NCBI RefSeq assembly: GCF_024398035.1
Contig: NZ_CP073748.1
Coordinates: 1,158,001 to 1,222,000, forward strand
Length of the DNA stretch: 64,000 nucleotides
Direction: 5' to 3'
From: Kordiimonas sp. SCSIO 12603
Lineage (GTDB): Bacteria; Pseudomonadota; Alphaproteobacteria; Sphingomonadales; Kordiimonadaceae
Below the pieces are notes generated by a model. The model saw only the letters and a program-made list of their open reading frames with translations, ran no database searches and was not told where the DNA came from. The translations under genes were made by a program, and so were the position numbers. Numbering within the stretch: position 1 is the first letter of the stretch; every line of letters begins with the position of its first letter. Positions 27,415 to 37,623 of this stretch are shown here, piece by piece.

Positions 27415-28761
27415 CTATTGTTTAATTTCAGCTTCCGCCACTTGCTCTTCAGGCAAGCGGGAAAGGTTTTTCAATAGCTTAATCGCATATCTCAGTTGTA
27501 CGTCAACCCGTTCTGGCTCTTTTCCTGCAGTTTCTTTTGTTGCTTCTTCAACAGAAACACTATTGTCAAGAGCGCCTTCTTCACCGCTACGGTCAAGTTT
27601 ACGTTGGTCGTTTTTGATTACACCGTTCAAATCTGCTTCACGGCGAGGCTGCGCATTACGCTGGCTCTTTGGGCGCGGGAACTGTAGTGGGATATCTGGC
27701 TCTACGCCGCGCTCCTGGATAGAACGGCCACTTGGGGTGAAGTAACGTGCTGTTGTCAGGCGAATGGCTTGGTTTGCGCGGCGACCTAAACGAATTTCAC
27801 TTTGTACGGTACCTTTACCAAAGGTTTTGTCACCAAGCACGATAGCACGGCGGTGGTCCTGCAAGGCACCTGCAACAATCTCTGAGGCAGATGCAGAATA
27901 AGCATTTGTCAGAACAACAACAGGTAGGCCATCGAGCATATCCCCCGGTGTAGCGTACCAGCGGTTATTGTTTTCTGGACGGCGACCACGGGTGGAAACA
28001 ATCTCACCGCGATCAAGGAAAGCATCTGAAATACGGATGGCTTCTTTTAGAAGGCCGCCTGGATTATTGCGAAGGTCTAGAATAACACCGTCAAGCGCAC
28101 CGCCTGATTGCTCCATCAATTTTTCAATAGCGTTTTCCACACCAACGCCAGATTGCATGTTGAAAGTGGTTACACGGATATATCCGATTGTATCTTCTTC
28201 AATACGGTGGCGAACAGAGCGCACGAGAATTTTCTCGCGGATAATTTCCATATCAAAGGGGCCATCTTCACCTTCGCGAACGATGGTAACGATAATTGGC
28301 TCACCCACTTTGCCGCGCATTTCTTTCACGGCCTCTGTGAGTGTTTTACCGAGAATTGCGTCACCATCAATATGGGTGATATAATCACCGCCCTGAACAC
28401 CTGCTTTGGCAGCGGGCGTGTCATCGATAGGGGAAACGACTTTCACTACGCCGTTTTCCATCTGTACTTCAATACCAAGGCCACCATATTCACCTTCGGT
28501 TTGAACACGTACCTGCTGGAAAACATCGGGGTTCAGATATGTTGAGTGTGGGTCCAGCGATTTCAGCATGCCTTGGATAGCAGCTTCGATCACTTCTTTG
28601 TCGTCCACTTCGTCTACATAATCATTTCTGACGCGCTCAAGAATATTCACAAGAAGATCAAGCTGTTTATATAGTTCATCTTCATCGGATTTAGATTTCT
28701 GTGCTTCTGCTGGCATAGCCATCATGAAAGCAATCAAGGCGCTCGTCACAAATTTACGCAT
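27415..28761 (-). CDS. ctpA: Carboxyl-terminal processing protease CtpA (S41)
   Basis: 448 residues with a signal peptide (1-20, AEA/QK). A helical N-terminal part, a PDZ domain at about 95-165 (YGGLGIEVQMENGVVKVVSPIDDTPA, GGDYITHIDG) and the protease core at about 190-340 with catalytic serine in NAYSASASEIVAGAL and lysine in LGDKTFGKGTVQS. It trims periplasmic proteins, in relatives including cell-wall hydrolases, which fits the adjacent envC gene. Confidence 0.95.
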   Translation of the reverse strand: MRKFVTSALIAFMMAMPAEAQKSKSDEDELYKQLDLLVNILERVRNDYVDEVDDKEVIEAAIQGMLKSLDPHSTYLNPDVFQQVRVQTEGEYGGLGIEVQMENGVVKVVSPIDDTPAAKAGVQGGDYITHIDGDAILGKTLTEAVKEMRGKVGEPIIVTIVREGEDGPFDMEIIREKILVRSVRHRIEEDTIGYIRVTTFNMQSGVGVENAIEKLMEQSGGALDGVILDLRNNPGGLLKEAIRISDAFLDRGEIVSTRGRRPENNNRWYATPGDMLDGLPVVVLTNAYSASASEIVAGALQDHRRAIVLGDKTFGKGTVQSEIRLGRRANQAIRLTTARYFTPSGRSIQERGVEPDIPLQFPRPKSQRNAQPRREADLNGVIKNDQRKLDRSGEEGALDNSVSVEEATKETAGKEPERVDVQLRYAIKLLKNLSRLPEEQVAEAEIKQ

Positions 28762-28786
28762 TACATACCTTTCTACTCATCTGCAA

Positions 28787-30031
28787 TCAGCGAAAAGCCA
28801 ATTGCTTTTGTAACCAAGGTTCTGGGTTAATTGCGCGGCCCTTATGGCGCATTTCCAGATACAGCTGGTCTGTTTCATCACTCAGTGCCATGGTGCCTAG
28901 TGGTTCCCCTGTTAAAACCCACTGTCCAACAGCGCCTGAAAGTTCATCTAGTCCCGCAAGCAAGCTATGGTAACCGCCTGCGTGCTCAATAATCAATAGT
29001 TGGCCATAATCTCTAAACGGCCCGGCAAAAACGATTTTCCCTTCATAGGGGGCAACAACTTGTGCACCTAATCGGGTTTCAATCTTAATACCTTGTGCAT
29101 TTCCAACGGGTTCCTTGTCACCAAAGTGGCTTATCAATCTCCCGATAGCAGGGAAAATCAAACTCCCTTTCCTGCGATTGATTGGCACACCCGTTAAACT
29201 GGCGTTTGCACGTTCTATAACTTTAGGCCGTTTTTCAGCTAAACGTTTCGCTTTTGCGGCCTGCTGTTCCAGTTTTGCGATCAAATCCTGCAAGTTTTTA
29301 GCATCACGTGCAAATTTCTTTAGTTCACGTTCAAGTGCTTCTGCCTGCTGAGACGCTTTTTGCGCTTCACTTCTGCGCTGTCTTACCAGTAGATCAATTT
29401 TTCCTTGATTAAGGGTTAACTGCTCCAAGGTATTTTTAAGGGCAAAGCGCTCTTCACCTAACTCCTTTTGCATATTGGCAAGCAATGTAAGCTCGCCTCT
29501 AAGTGCTTGGGCTTTTTCCCTAATATCAGGAATGATGGTACCCATCAGTGAAGCGCTTCTTGCTGTTGTAAGGGCTTCCCGTGGCTGAAGTAAGGCAAGA
29601 GCTGCTGGGCGCTTGGATAGGCGTTCAAGAGCAGAGAGCAGTTCCAGAAGTTCATCCTGTCTGCCATCTAGCCGTTGTTCTTTATCCCGCACTTCAATTT
29701 CCAAGATTTCAATACGGCTTTCTAGCCTACTGGCGTTCGCCTCTGAGGATCGGATACTTTGTGCGAGTTCAACAAGCTGAATAGAAAGCCGTTCAGCTTC
29801 ACTAAGAGCGAAGGTGCTTTTATCTTCCAGTTCTTGTTTTTGAGCTTCCGTTTCTTTGATGGTTTTGGTGATCTCTTCCAAACGCCGTTTAGCGGCTTCA
29901 TTTTTTTCCTGCGCCAGAAGAGGCTGGCTTACCAGGAGCGTAGTAGCCAGCAAGCCGCTTAAAACCAATCGGCTATGAGCAAAGTGCCCTTTATATTGCC
30001 GCTTAAGCAGAGGCACGAACGTCCGCTTCAT
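28787..30031 (-). CDS. envC: Murein hydrolase activator EnvC-like, degenerate LytM domain
   Basis: 414 residues: signal sequence near 22-41, a long coiled coil at about 45-265, and a C-terminal LytM (M23) domain at about 285-410. The zinc residues of active M23 peptidases are missing: the first His-Asp site reads GIKIE instead of H...D and the HxH strand reads LYLEMR. Such degenerate LytM proteins activate amidases rather than cut peptidoglycan themselves. It overlaps gpmI by 29 bases, unusual but consistent with coupling. Confidence 0.88.
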   Translation of the reverse strand: MKRTFVPLLKRQYKGHFAHSRLVLSGLLATTLLVSQPLLAQEKNEAAKRRLEEITKTIKETEAQKQELEDKSTFALSEAERLSIQLVELAQSIRSSEANASRLESRIEILEIEVRDKEQRLDGRQDELLELLSALERLSKRPAALALLQPREALTTARSASLMGTIIPDIREKAQALRGELTLLANMQKELGEERFALKNTLEQLTLNQGKIDLLVRQRRSEAQKASQQAEALERELKKFARDAKNLQDLIAKLEQQAAKAKRLAEKRPKVIERANASLTGVPINRRKGSLIFPAIGRLISHFGDKEPVGNAQGIKIETRLGAQVVAPYEGKIVFAGPFRDYGQLLIIEHAGGYHSLLAGLDELSGAVGQWVLTGEPLGTMALSDETDQLYLEMRHKGRAINPEPWLQKQLAFR

Positions 30032-31568
30032 TTGATACGAGTGATTGGCCTGTCATCTCTGTTGGTTGTTCAACACCCATAATAGAGAGAAGGGTTGGTG
30101 ATACATCGGCAAGACTACCATCTTCAAAACTTGCCTCATGGTTTATAAGAAGCGCTGGCACATCAAAGTTTGTGTGTGCTGTGTGCGGTTGGCCTGTGTT
30201 TTCATCAACCATCTGTTCCACATTGCCGTGGTCAGCGGTGATGATCATAGCGCCGTTTACCTTTTTCACTGCTTCTTCAAGACGAGTGATGCATGCATCA
30301 ATGGTTTCAACAGCTTTAATAGCCGCTGATAGTACGCCTGTGTGGCCCACCATATCCGGGTTCGCGTAATTAACAATGATTGCGCCGTACTTGCCGCTTT
30401 CAATCGCTTCTACAAGCTTATCGGTTACCTCAGGTGCTGACATTTCTGGCTTGAGATCATATGTCGCCACATCGGGTGACGGGATAAGGATACGGTCCTC
30501 ACCCTCAAATGGGTCTTCAGCGCCGCCGTTAAAGAAGAAAGTAACGTGGGCGTACTTCTCTGTCTCTGCTATGCGGAGCTGTGGAATGCGGGCATTTGCA
30601 AGTGTTTCACCTAGGCTGTTTACAATATTTTCTGAAGGGAAAATTACCTTCAGAAATGCATTATGAGCGCTGGAATATTCAACCATACCGGTTTGCGCGG
30701 CAAACTTAATTGTGGTGCCGCGATCAAAACCGTCGAAGGCTGGATCCACAAGTGTGGTCAGGATTTCACGAGCACGGTCAGCACGGAAATTCGCCATAAG
30801 AAGGCCATCACCATCCTGCATGCCGGCATAACCACCAACAAGTGTTGGCTCTACAAACTCATCGTTTTCATCACGTGCGTATGCAGCTTCAATGCCTTGG
30901 GTGGAATTCTCATATGTATAAGCCGCATCACCTCTAACCATAGCGTTATAGGCTTTTTCCACACGGTCCCAGCGGCTGTCACGGTCCATAGCCCAGTAGC
31001 GGCCTGTCATTGTAGCGATAGAGGCATCGTTTGCACTTGCGATGTCATCTTCGAATTTCTCAAGGAACGGTAGGGCAGAGCGCGGAGGTGTATCGCGGCC
31101 ATCCATAAAGGCGTGGATACGCACAGGCACCCCAGCTTCAGCAATAATTTTTGTAAGTGCTGCCATATGATCCTGGTGGCTGTGTACACCACCCGGTGAC
31201 ATAAGTCCCATCAGATGCGCTGTGCCACCGGATGCCTTAAGCGCATCAATAAAAGCAACAAGTTCAGGGTTGCTTGCAAGCTCACCAGTTTCCGCGGCTT
31301 TATCAATACGCGGCAAATCCTGCATTACCACACGACCACCACCAAGGTTCATATGGCCTACTTCAGAGTTACCCATTTGGCCGTCAGGCAAGCCAACGGC
31401 CAGCCCACTGGTTTTCAGCCATGCACGCGGCACGCTGTTCCATAAACGATCATAGGTTGGGGTATTTGCCAGTTTAATCGCATTATCCGCTTCCTGCTCG
31501 CGGTATCCAAAGCCGTCCAATATGCAAAGAACAACTGGTTTTTTCGGCGTGGCTGTGTTTGTGCTCAT
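30003..31568 (-). CDS. gpmI: 2,3-bisphosphoglycerate-independent phosphoglycerate mutase
   Basis: 521 residues. The alkaline-phosphatase-fold core starts PVVLCILDGFGYRE, with the catalytic serine loop GQMGNSEVGHMNLGGG, substrate loop RDTPP and metal residues in ITADHGNVEQM and HTAHTNFDVP. It interconverts 3- and 2-phosphoglycerate with two Mn ions in glycolysis. First gene of the run that continues into envC, ctpA, deacetylase and rppH. Confidence 0.97.
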   Translation of the reverse strand: MSTNTATPKKPVVLCILDGFGYREQEADNAIKLANTPTYDRLWNSVPRAWLKTSGLAVGLPDGQMGNSEVGHMNLGGGRVVMQDLPRIDKAAETGELASNPELVAFIDALKASGGTAHLMGLMSPGGVHSHQDHMAALTKIIAEAGVPVRIHAFMDGRDTPPRSALPFLEKFEDDIASANDASIATMTGRYWAMDRDSRWDRVEKAYNAMVRGDAAYTYENSTQGIEAAYARDENDEFVEPTLVGGYAGMQDGDGLLMANFRADRAREILTTLVDPAFDGFDRGTTIKFAAQTGMVEYSSAHNAFLKVIFPSENIVNSLGETLANARIPQLRIAETEKYAHVTFFFNGGAEDPFEGEDRILIPSPDVATYDLKPEMSAPEVTDKLVEAIESGKYGAIIVNYANPDMVGHTGVLSAAIKAVETIDACITRLEEAVKKVNGAMIITADHGNVEQMVDENTGQPHTAHTNFDVPALLINHEASFEDGSLADVSPTLLSIMGVEQPTEMTGQSLVSNEADVRASA

Positions 31569-31606
31569 GGCAAATCCGTTACTCGTCTGACAGTTTAACT
31601 AGGGCG

Positions 31607-32068
31607 TTAATCCCTATGATAAGGGTGCCCGGTAATGATCGACCAGGCACGATATATTTGTTCTGATAGCATAACCCGCACCATCATGTGAGGCCACGTT
31701 AAACTACCCAAGGCAATTTTCAAGTCTGCACGGCTGAGAACACTGCTATCCAGCCCGTCGGCACCGCCGATTACAAAAGCAATATGGCTGTAGCCTGCCA
31801 TTTGCCAGTTATCAATTTTACCAGCGAATTCACGGGATTTGAAATTCTTGCCGTTCTCATCCAGCACCACAAGGGCGGCGCCGTCTGGCACTGCTGCGAG
31901 CAAGCGTTCGGCTTCACGCTTCTTGCGTTCAGCCGCTGTGCCTGCGGGCTTTTTCATATCGATTTCTATGATATTGGTCTTCCAGGGAAGGCGCTTTTGG
32001 TATTCATCCACAAGCGCCTGTTCAGGACCCCGTTGCATACGGCCAATAGCGATAATTGAAATGTGCAA
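31607..32068 (-). CDS. rlmH: 23S rRNA pseudouridine-1915 N3-methyltransferase RlmH
   Basis: 153 residues if started at the TTG at 32068 (HISIIAIGRM), which has AGAGG a few bases upstream and gives the family length (about 155). A TTG at 32101 would add 11 residues not seen in the family. SPOUT-fold landmarks are LVVLDENGKNFKSREFA, FVIGGADGLDSSV and the C-terminal SEQIYRAWSIITGHPYHRD. It methylates a pseudouridine in helix 69 of the ribosome. No ATG is available near the start. Confidence 0.93.
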   Translation of the reverse strand: MHISIIAIGRMQRGPEQALVDEYQKRLPWKTNIIEIDMKKPAGTAAERKKREAERLLAAVPDGAALVVLDENGKNFKSREFAGKIDNWQMAGYSHIAFVIGGADGLDSSVLSRADLKIALGSLTWPHMMVRVMLSEQIYRAWSIITGHPYHRD

Positions 32069-32128
32069 AACAGCCTCTTCGAAGCGAAAAGCTTCGGTCA
32101 ATATCCTGATAGCAGAAAGGCAGGGTGA

Positions 32129-32524
32129 TTAGTTCACCACTTCCTTGTCATCAAGATCAGCACCCCACATTTTATCCAGATTATAGAAGCTGCGAACTTC
32201 AGGGCGGAAAATGTGAACTACAATATCGTTAGCATCAATCAATACCCAGTCAGCTTGCTCCAGGCCTTGAACAACAAGGTCTCTGTGGCCAGCTTTTTTC
32301 AGATCTTTGATAACATAATCGGCAAGCGCAGCAACTTGGCGCTGAGAGCGGCCATTCGCGATAACGATATAGTCTGCAATACCTGATTTACCAGCAAGAT
32401 CAATGGATACGATGTCTTCAGCCTTATTGTCATCAAGGCTGGTAACTGCTGTTTTTAAAAGATCCTCAGCAGCGAGTGCCGGGGAAGGATCAGCGACGCT
32501 TGGCGTCTCCGATGATGTGTGCAA
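32129..32524 (-). CDS. rsfS: Ribosome silencing factor RsfS
   Basis: 131 residues starting with TTG (AAGGA 7 bases upstream inside the nadD end). The family core LDDNKAEDIVSIDLAGKSGIADYIVIANGRS, QVAALADYVIKDLKKAG, and QADWVLIDANDIVVHIFRPEVRSFYNLDKMW is complete. RsfS binds L14 and prevents joining of the ribosomal subunits in starvation. Placed between nadD and rlmH as in most bacteria. Confidence 0.95.
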   Translation of the reverse strand: MHTSSETPSVADPSPALAAEDLLKTAVTSLDDNKAEDIVSIDLAGKSGIADYIVIANGRSQRQVAALADYVIKDLKKAGHRDLVVQGLEQADWVLIDANDIVVHIFRPEVRSFYNLDKMWGADLDDKEVVN

Positions 32525-33175
32525 CTAGGTGTCCTTTCTTTTCCAATTCGCATACCAATTATCACCAACTTGGTTACGAATTTGTGTTGCCGAACCCGGA
32601 TGACGGGGAATCGTCATAAAGGTCCATGCAGGTGTTTTAGATTGTTTAAGCTTTCGATACGGCACTTGTTTGCGAGCAAACTGCCGGGCAAAATGGCTCT
32701 TCAATCCTTTTAAAGCATACTCTGGCCGGTCAAAAACCGCAATGGGTAGGATTCCAGCTATCTTTTGCCAATCCCGCCAATGGTGGAAAGTAGCCAGATT
32801 ATCAGCCCCCATCAGCCATATAAAGTTTGTGTGCGGTAGTTCTGATTTCAAGGCAGAAACCGTATGCACGCTGATGTTTGTCTCAAGTCCTGATTCGATA
32901 TCTCTTACCCGGAAGCCTGCACTGCCGTCTACACGGTCGGCTACGCTTTCCATGCGTTCTTCTAAACTGGCCATCCCTTGAGTTGGCTTTAAGGGGTTGC
33001 CCGGGCTTACGAGAAACCACACTTCATCAAGACCAAAGCGTTTTTTTGCTTCCTTAGCAATATGGATATGGCCTTTGTGGGATGGATTGAAGCTCCCACC
33101 ATAAAGGCCGATGGTACGGCCTCTATATTTCGCAGCTTCTCGGAACAGAGTTCCTGATTTCCAAGGGGTATTCAC
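32525..33175 (-). CDS. nadD: Nicotinate-mononucleotide adenylyltransferase NadD
   Basis: 216 residues. The nucleotidyltransferase motif [14 protein letters not shown] and [12 protein letters not shown] are present, with the later [18 protein letters not shown]. It makes nicotinate adenine dinucleotide from NaMN and ATP in NAD synthesis. The start overlaps the proA stop by 4 bases (ATGA). The C-terminal part carries the usual SATQIRN, here written as [10 protein letters not shown]. Confidence 0.95.
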   Translation of the reverse strand: MNTPWKSGTLFREAAKYRGRTIGLYGGSFNPSHKGHIHIAKEAKKRFGLDEVWFLVSPGNPLKPTQGMASLEERMESVADRVDGSAGFRVRDIESGLETNISVHTVSALKSELPHTNFIWLMGADNLATFHHWRDWQKIAGILPIAVFDRPEYALKGLKSHFARQFARKQVPYRKLKQSKTPAWTFMTIPRHPGSATQIRNQVGDNWYANWKRKDT

Positions 33176-34437
33176 GGGCGGGTTTGCCCCGTGCCGCGTA
33201 CTTGATACTTGAAACTGGTTAGCTGCTCTAGTCCAACAGGGCCGCGGGCGTGAATGCGGCCAGTTGCGATACCAATTTCCGCCCCCATACCAAATTCACC
33301 ACCATCCGCGAACTGGGTGGAGGCATTATGCATCACAATGGCGCTGTCTACGCATTTTAAGAATTTCTCTGCGGCTTCCGAATTTTCAGTGACGATTGAT
33401 TCTGTGTGACCAGAAGAGTGCACGGAAATGTGCCCGATGGCATCTGCTACACCGTCCACAAGCTTCACAGAAAGGATAGGCTCCAGATATTCTGTATCCC
33501 AATCTTCATCTGTAGCTAGTTTGTATGAAGCATCAAGTGCTGCGATGGTTTCATCACCTCGGATTTCACAGCCCAAAGCCGCGATAGGTTCGATAATCTC
33601 TGCCGCTCTATCAGCGATTTTGCGATCAATCAGCAGTGTCTCCATAGCCCCGCAAATACCTGTGCGGCGCATTTTGGCGTTAAGCGCTACGTCTTTTGCT
33701 TTTTCGATATCAGCATCCGCATCCACATATACGTGGCAGATGCCTTCAAGGTGCGCAAACACTGGCACTCGGCTTTCGTTTTGAACACGCTCAACAAGTG
33801 AACGGCCGCCACGAGGTACGATGATATCGATTACGCCTGTCATTTTCAGCATCATGCCAACAGCACAGCGATCACGGGTTGGTACAAGCTGAATGGAATC
33901 AGCAGGTAGACCTGCGCCTTCCAGGCCTTCCACCAAACATTCGTGAATGAGCGTGCTTGAATGGAAGCTTTCACTGCCGCCACGCAGGATAACTGCATTA
34001 CCTGCCTTAAGGCAGAGTGCACCGGCATCCGCCGTTACATTCGGGCGGCTTTCATAGATCACGCCAATCACACCAAGTGGTACACGCACACGGCTGATGT
34101 TCAGGCCAGATGGTTGGTCCCACTGGGCCATGATATCACCTACGGGGTCATCCAATTTGATGATTTCTTCAAGGCTGGCTGCAATTGCTTCAATACGCGC
34201 ATCATCCAGCTTCAGGCGGTCAATCATCGCGTCTGTCAGGCTTTTCTCTTCACCGTAGATAATATCTTTGGTGTTGGCAGCAAGCAGACGGCTTTTGTTG
34301 GCGCGCAGGCTGTCAGCCGCCAATTGCAGTGCTTTATTCTTTTGTTCTGTCGGGGCTTGAGCGAGCACACTTGCAGCTTTGCGGGCGCGTTCGCCCATGC
34401 CTGTCATCAACTCAATAATTTCCTCAGCGGTCTGCAC
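33172..34437 (-). CDS. proA: Glutamate-5-semialdehyde dehydrogenase (gamma-glutamyl phosphate reductase)
   Basis: 421 residues, GTG start with AGGAG upstream. Aldehyde-dehydrogenase-like fold with [28 protein letters not shown], the catalytic cysteine region [13 protein letters not shown] and the C-terminal [19 protein letters not shown]. It reduces gamma-glutamyl phosphate with NADPH, second step of proline synthesis, next to proB which makes its substrate. Confidence 0.96.
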   Translation of the reverse strand: MQTAEEIIELMTGMGERARKAASVLAQAPTEQKNKALQLAADSLRANKSRLLAANTKDIIYGEEKSLTDAMIDRLKLDDARIEAIAASLEEIIKLDDPVGDIMAQWDQPSGLNISRVRVPLGVIGVIYESRPNVTADAGALCLKAGNAVILRGGSESFHSSTLIHECLVEGLEGAGLPADSIQLVPTRDRCAVGMMLKMTGVIDIIVPRGGRSLVERVQNESRVPVFAHLEGICHVYVDADADIEKAKDVALNAKMRRTGICGAMETLLIDRKIADRAAEIIEPIAALGCEIRGDETIAALDASYKLATDEDWDTEYLEPILSVKLVDGVADAIGHISVHSSGHTESIVTENSEAAEKFLKCVDSAIVMHNASTQFADGGEFGMGAEIGIATGRIHARGPVGLEQLTSFKYQVRGTGQTRP

Positions 34438-34448
34438 CCTCAGTACTC

Positions 34449-35576
34449 CTACAATAAAACCAGATCGTCGCGGTGAATTAGGGAAGAGCGGCCAGCATGC
34501 CCAAGAATGGCATTGGCTTCGCTGCTTTTAAGTCCCATCATTTTTTCCGCATCTGATGCCGGGTATGATATCAGCCCTTGTCCGACGAGATGGCCATCTG
34601 GCCCCATGATAGCAATAAGATCACCCCGATCAAAATTGCCGTCAACTTCTGTAACGCCCGCTGAAAGAAGGCTAGCGCCTTTCTTTAAAGCGTTTACGGC
34701 ACCTTCATCCACATGGATAAAGCCCTTTGGTGCCATCATGCCCTGTATCCACTGTTTTCGCACCGCCAGCGGCGTGGTGGTTGCCGGGAACAGTGTGTTG
34801 CGCTCTCCGCCCAGAAGGCGCTTCACAGGATTTGGTTTGCCGCCGTTCATAATAACCATCGAGCAGCCACCGGCTAGCGCAATTTTCGCTGCGCCGATCT
34901 TGGTAATCATACCGCCTGAACCCACTCCTTGCTGTGCAGGTGGCCCGGCCATATCCTCAATATCAGCTGAGATGTTTTCGATCACGGGAAGATGTTGTGC
35001 ATCAGCATTAGAACGCGGATCAGTATCGTAAAGGCCGTCGATGTCGCTAAGGAGTAAGAGCGCATCTGCGCTTGCCATTTGGGCCACACGTGCTGCCAGT
35101 CTGTCGTTATCACCAAAGCGGATTTCAGTGGTAGCTACGGTATCATTTTCGTTGATCAGCGGTACGGCACCGTGCTCAAGCAGGGCTTCAACCGTGTTGC
35201 GTGCGTTGAGGTAACGTGGCCGGTCTTCCATATCATCAATGGTAAGTAGTACCTGCGCGATCAGCGTATCATGTTTGTCGAAAAGGGATTGGTAAGCTTG
35301 CGCTAGTTTGATCTGCCCAATAGCCGCCGCCGCTTGTGCTTCTTCAAGTTGCTTGGGGCGAGATGTATAGCCAAGTGCCTCACGGCCCATGGCAATCGCA
35401 CCGGAAGAAACGAGGATAACCTGTTTTCCTTCCGCGCGTAGCATGGCTACATCTTCTGCAAGCGCTTCCATCCAAGCTTTGCGCAGGCCACCATCATCCA
35501 CAAGTAAAGCCGAGCCGATCTTGATCACGACCCGGTTTGAGTTTTTCAGAAGTGTATGATGGTTTTCGGCTTGCAT
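34449..35576 (-). CDS. proB: Glutamate 5-kinase
   Basis: 375 residues: amino-acid kinase domain at about 10-265 ([54 protein letters not shown]) and a C-terminal PUA domain at about 285-370. It phosphorylates glutamate; proline feedback acts on the kinase domain. It lies 11 bases before proA and 10 after obgE on the minus strand. Confidence 0.96.
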   Translation of the reverse strand: MQAENHHTLLKNSNRVVIKIGSALLVDDGGLRKAWMEALAEDVAMLRAEGKQVILVSSGAIAMGREALGYTSRPKQLEEAQAAAAIGQIKLAQAYQSLFDKHDTLIAQVLLTIDDMEDRPRYLNARNTVEALLEHGAVPLINENDTVATTEIRFGDNDRLAARVAQMASADALLLLSDIDGLYDTDPRSNADAQHLPVIENISADIEDMAGPPAQQGVGSGGMITKIGAAKIALAGGCSMVIMNGGKPNPVKRLLGGERNTLFPATTTPLAVRKQWIQGMMAPKGFIHVDEGAVNALKKGASLLSAGVTEVDGNFDRGDLIAIMGPDGHLVGQGLISYPASDAEKMMGLKSSEANAILGHAGRSSLIHRDDLVLL

Positions 35577-35585
35577 AATCTCTCG

Positions 35586-36659
35586 CTAGATTGGAGACCA
35601 GCCGCCTGTGCTTTCAGTCTCTTCTTCTTGCTCTTCTTCGATTTCTTCTTCGTCTTTACGGCGGTTTGCCATATCAACTTTCACGATTTCCCAGAGAGCA
35701 CCGAGAACTTCTGGCACATTGCCGCCAGTGGCACCTGAAAGCGGGTAAACCACATCACCGGAAGCTTCCTCAAGGGCAGCTTTTTTTTCAGCGATTTCTT
35801 CGTCTGTCAGGCTATCAATTTTATTCAGGCCAATGATCATTGGTTTGCCAATCAGCTCACCGCCATATTCATTCACCTCATTCATGATGGTCTCGTAAGA
35901 GTCCACCACGTCTTCTTGCGTACCGTCGATAAGATGGAGTAGCACACCGCAGCGTTCAACGTGCCCAAGGAAACGGTGACCAAGACCAACACCTTCGCTC
36001 GCGCCTTCAATAAGACCCGGAATATCAGCCATCACAAATTCATTGTTCTTGAAGCCAACCACACCCAGTTGCGGACGAATGGTGGTAAACGGATAATCTG
36101 CAATCTTCGGGCGTGCGCGAGAAACGGCGCTCAGGAATGTGGATTTACCAGCGTTTGGCAAGCCAAGAAGGCCAGCGTCAGCGATTAGTTTCAGACGCAG
36201 AACAATCCACATCTCTTCGCCTTCACCACCTGCTGTACAGCGGCGAGGTGCGCGGTTTGTGGATGTTTTGAAATGAGTGTTACCAAGGCCACCTTCACCA
36301 CCTTTTAGAAGGGTGATTGTATCACCTTCTTTTGCGAGGTCAGCGAGGATAAATTCCTGATCTTCATCATAAATCTGGGTGCCAACAGGCACCTTCAGGA
36401 TCATGTCCTTGCCAGCAGCACCTGTCATGTTTTTACCCATGCCGTGCTGGCCTTTTGGCGCTTTATAGTGGCGCTTATAACGGTAATCTACGAGCGTGTT
36501 CAGGCCTTCGACAGCTTCAAAAGTGATATCGCCGCCTTTGCCGCCATCACCACCATTTGGGCCGCCAAACTCTACGTACTTTTCACGGCGGAAAGAAACA
36601 ATACCGTTTCCACCCGGGCCGCTTTTTACAAAAATTCTTGTCTGATCTACAAATTTCAT
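35586..36659 (-). CDS. obgE: Obg GTPase (CgtA)
   Basis: 357 residues: glycine-rich Obg fold at 1-158 ([31 protein letters not shown]), GTPase domain with G1 [10 protein letters not shown]3 [16 protein letters not shown] and G4 NKID, and a short acidic tail ([14 protein letters not shown]). It is needed for large-subunit assembly and links GTP levels to growth. In many relatives it directly follows rpmA; here a receptor and a solute-binding gene intervene. Confidence 0.97.
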   Translation of the reverse strand: MKFVDQTRIFVKSGPGGNGIVSFRREKYVEFGGPNGGDGGKGGDITFEAVEGLNTLVDYRYKRHYKAPKGQHGMGKNMTGAAGKDMILKVPVGTQIYDEDQEFILADLAKEGDTITLLKGGEGGLGNTHFKTSTNRAPRRCTAGGEGEEMWIVLRLKLIADAGLLGLPNAGKSTFLSAVSRARPKIADYPFTTIRPQLGVVGFKNNEFVMADIPGLIEGASEGVGLGHRFLGHVERCGVLLHLIDGTQEDVVDSYETIMNEVNEYGGELIGKPMIIGLNKIDSLTDEEIAEKKAALEEASGDVVYPLSGATGGNVPEVLGALWEIVKVDMANRRKDEEEIEEEQEEETESTGGWSPI

Positions 36660-36743
36660 GGGCGCCTTGTAACAGATAGTGAGGCTGTTGATAACCCGCA
36701 GAAATGCTTATGCAGGCAATTTATTTTTGCATGAGTGGCAAAT

Positions 36744-37502
36744 TTAGCCTGCTTTTGCTTCTGGTGTGCTGGATTGTGAGTTTTTGTTGACGGTATCAGT
36801 CAGGCATTTATCGAATTTACTATAGAGCTCTGTACGGCCCGCTTTACGAGAATATGCTAGGTAAACTGGCATCATGTTAAGTGACTGTTCTGAAGCAACC
36901 ACTTTATCTTCGAGGCCTTGTAAGGAAACACCGTATTCTCCCATACGTCTGTCACCAACAAAGGCATATAGCCGATTGCGGGAAATACTAAGCGCCATGG
37001 CATCATACCGTTCGCGGGCTGCCAGTTTGAAGCGTTTTTGCTTTTTTGCGACTTCAAAAGCTTCAGAGATGTATACGTTCCTGATTGTGCCGATAGTTTT
37101 TCCATATAATTCGCGCAAGTCTGTGCTGATTGGCTGCTTGTTTTCCTTGAGTGTGAAAACGGCCATATCAAGTGTGAAAATTGGTTGCTCGGAAAAAATA
37201 TAGGTTTTGTCACGCCCGTTTGTTTTAGCGAGAGGCGCAATAGCATCTGCATGCCCCATCTCCGCATGTCTGAGAGCGCGTGCCCAAGTGTGATTGCTCA
37301 GTTCGATCTGAATGTTGCAGTTTTTACCAGCAGCTTTCAGGATATCGGCTCCGATGCCGGAGACAGAACCATCATCTGCATAATTGAAATAGGGCGGTAC
37401 ATGAGTAGCGATCAAACGCAAAGGAGTTTGATCTTCCTTGGCATATGAACTTACGGATAAACATCCGATCGATATCGCTAATATTAATAACACTCGAAAC
37501 AT
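36744..37502 (-). CDS. Periplasmic solute-binding protein family 3 (PBPb)
   Basis: 252 residues from the ATG at 37502, with a signal peptide of about 20 residues (MFRVLLILAISIG..., YAKED). The type II solute-binding fold is seen in LRLIATHVPPYFNYADDGSVSGIGADILKAAGKNC and the later IGTIRNVYISEAFEVAKK. Members bind amino acids or other small ligands; no transporter genes accompany it, so it may be a sensor partner for the chemoreceptor upstream. A clear ribosome site is lacking. Confidence 0.85.
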   Translation of the reverse strand: MFRVLLILAISIGCLSVSSYAKEDQTPLRLIATHVPPYFNYADDGSVSGIGADILKAAGKNCNIQIELSNHTWARALRHAEMGHADAIAPLAKTNGRDKTYIFSEQPIFTLDMAVFTLKENKQPISTDLRELYGKTIGTIRNVYISEAFEVAKKQKRFKLAARERYDAMALSISRNRLYAFVGDRRMGEYGVSLQGLEDKVVASEQSLNMMPVYLAYSRKAGRTELYSKFDKCLTDTVNKNSQSSTPEAKAG

Positions 37503-37550
37503 TTGTTTCAGTCTATCTATTTCTTGGGCTGTCAACGCAAGGCGTCGTAA

Positions 37551-37600
37551 GGAAAAAAGCCCAGACTGACAAGCCTAATTTGAGGGTCAGTCTGGGCAAA
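37551..37600 (-). terminator. Terminator of the chemoreceptor gene
   Basis: CCCAGACTGAC (from 37560) and GTCAGTCTGGG (to 37596) form an 11-bp perfect stem around about 15 bases. On the minus strand the stem is followed by CTTTTTTCC. It separates the receptor from the solute-binding gene. Confidence 0.85.
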
Positions 37601-37623
37601 TCACTTAAGTGATTAGTATTACG

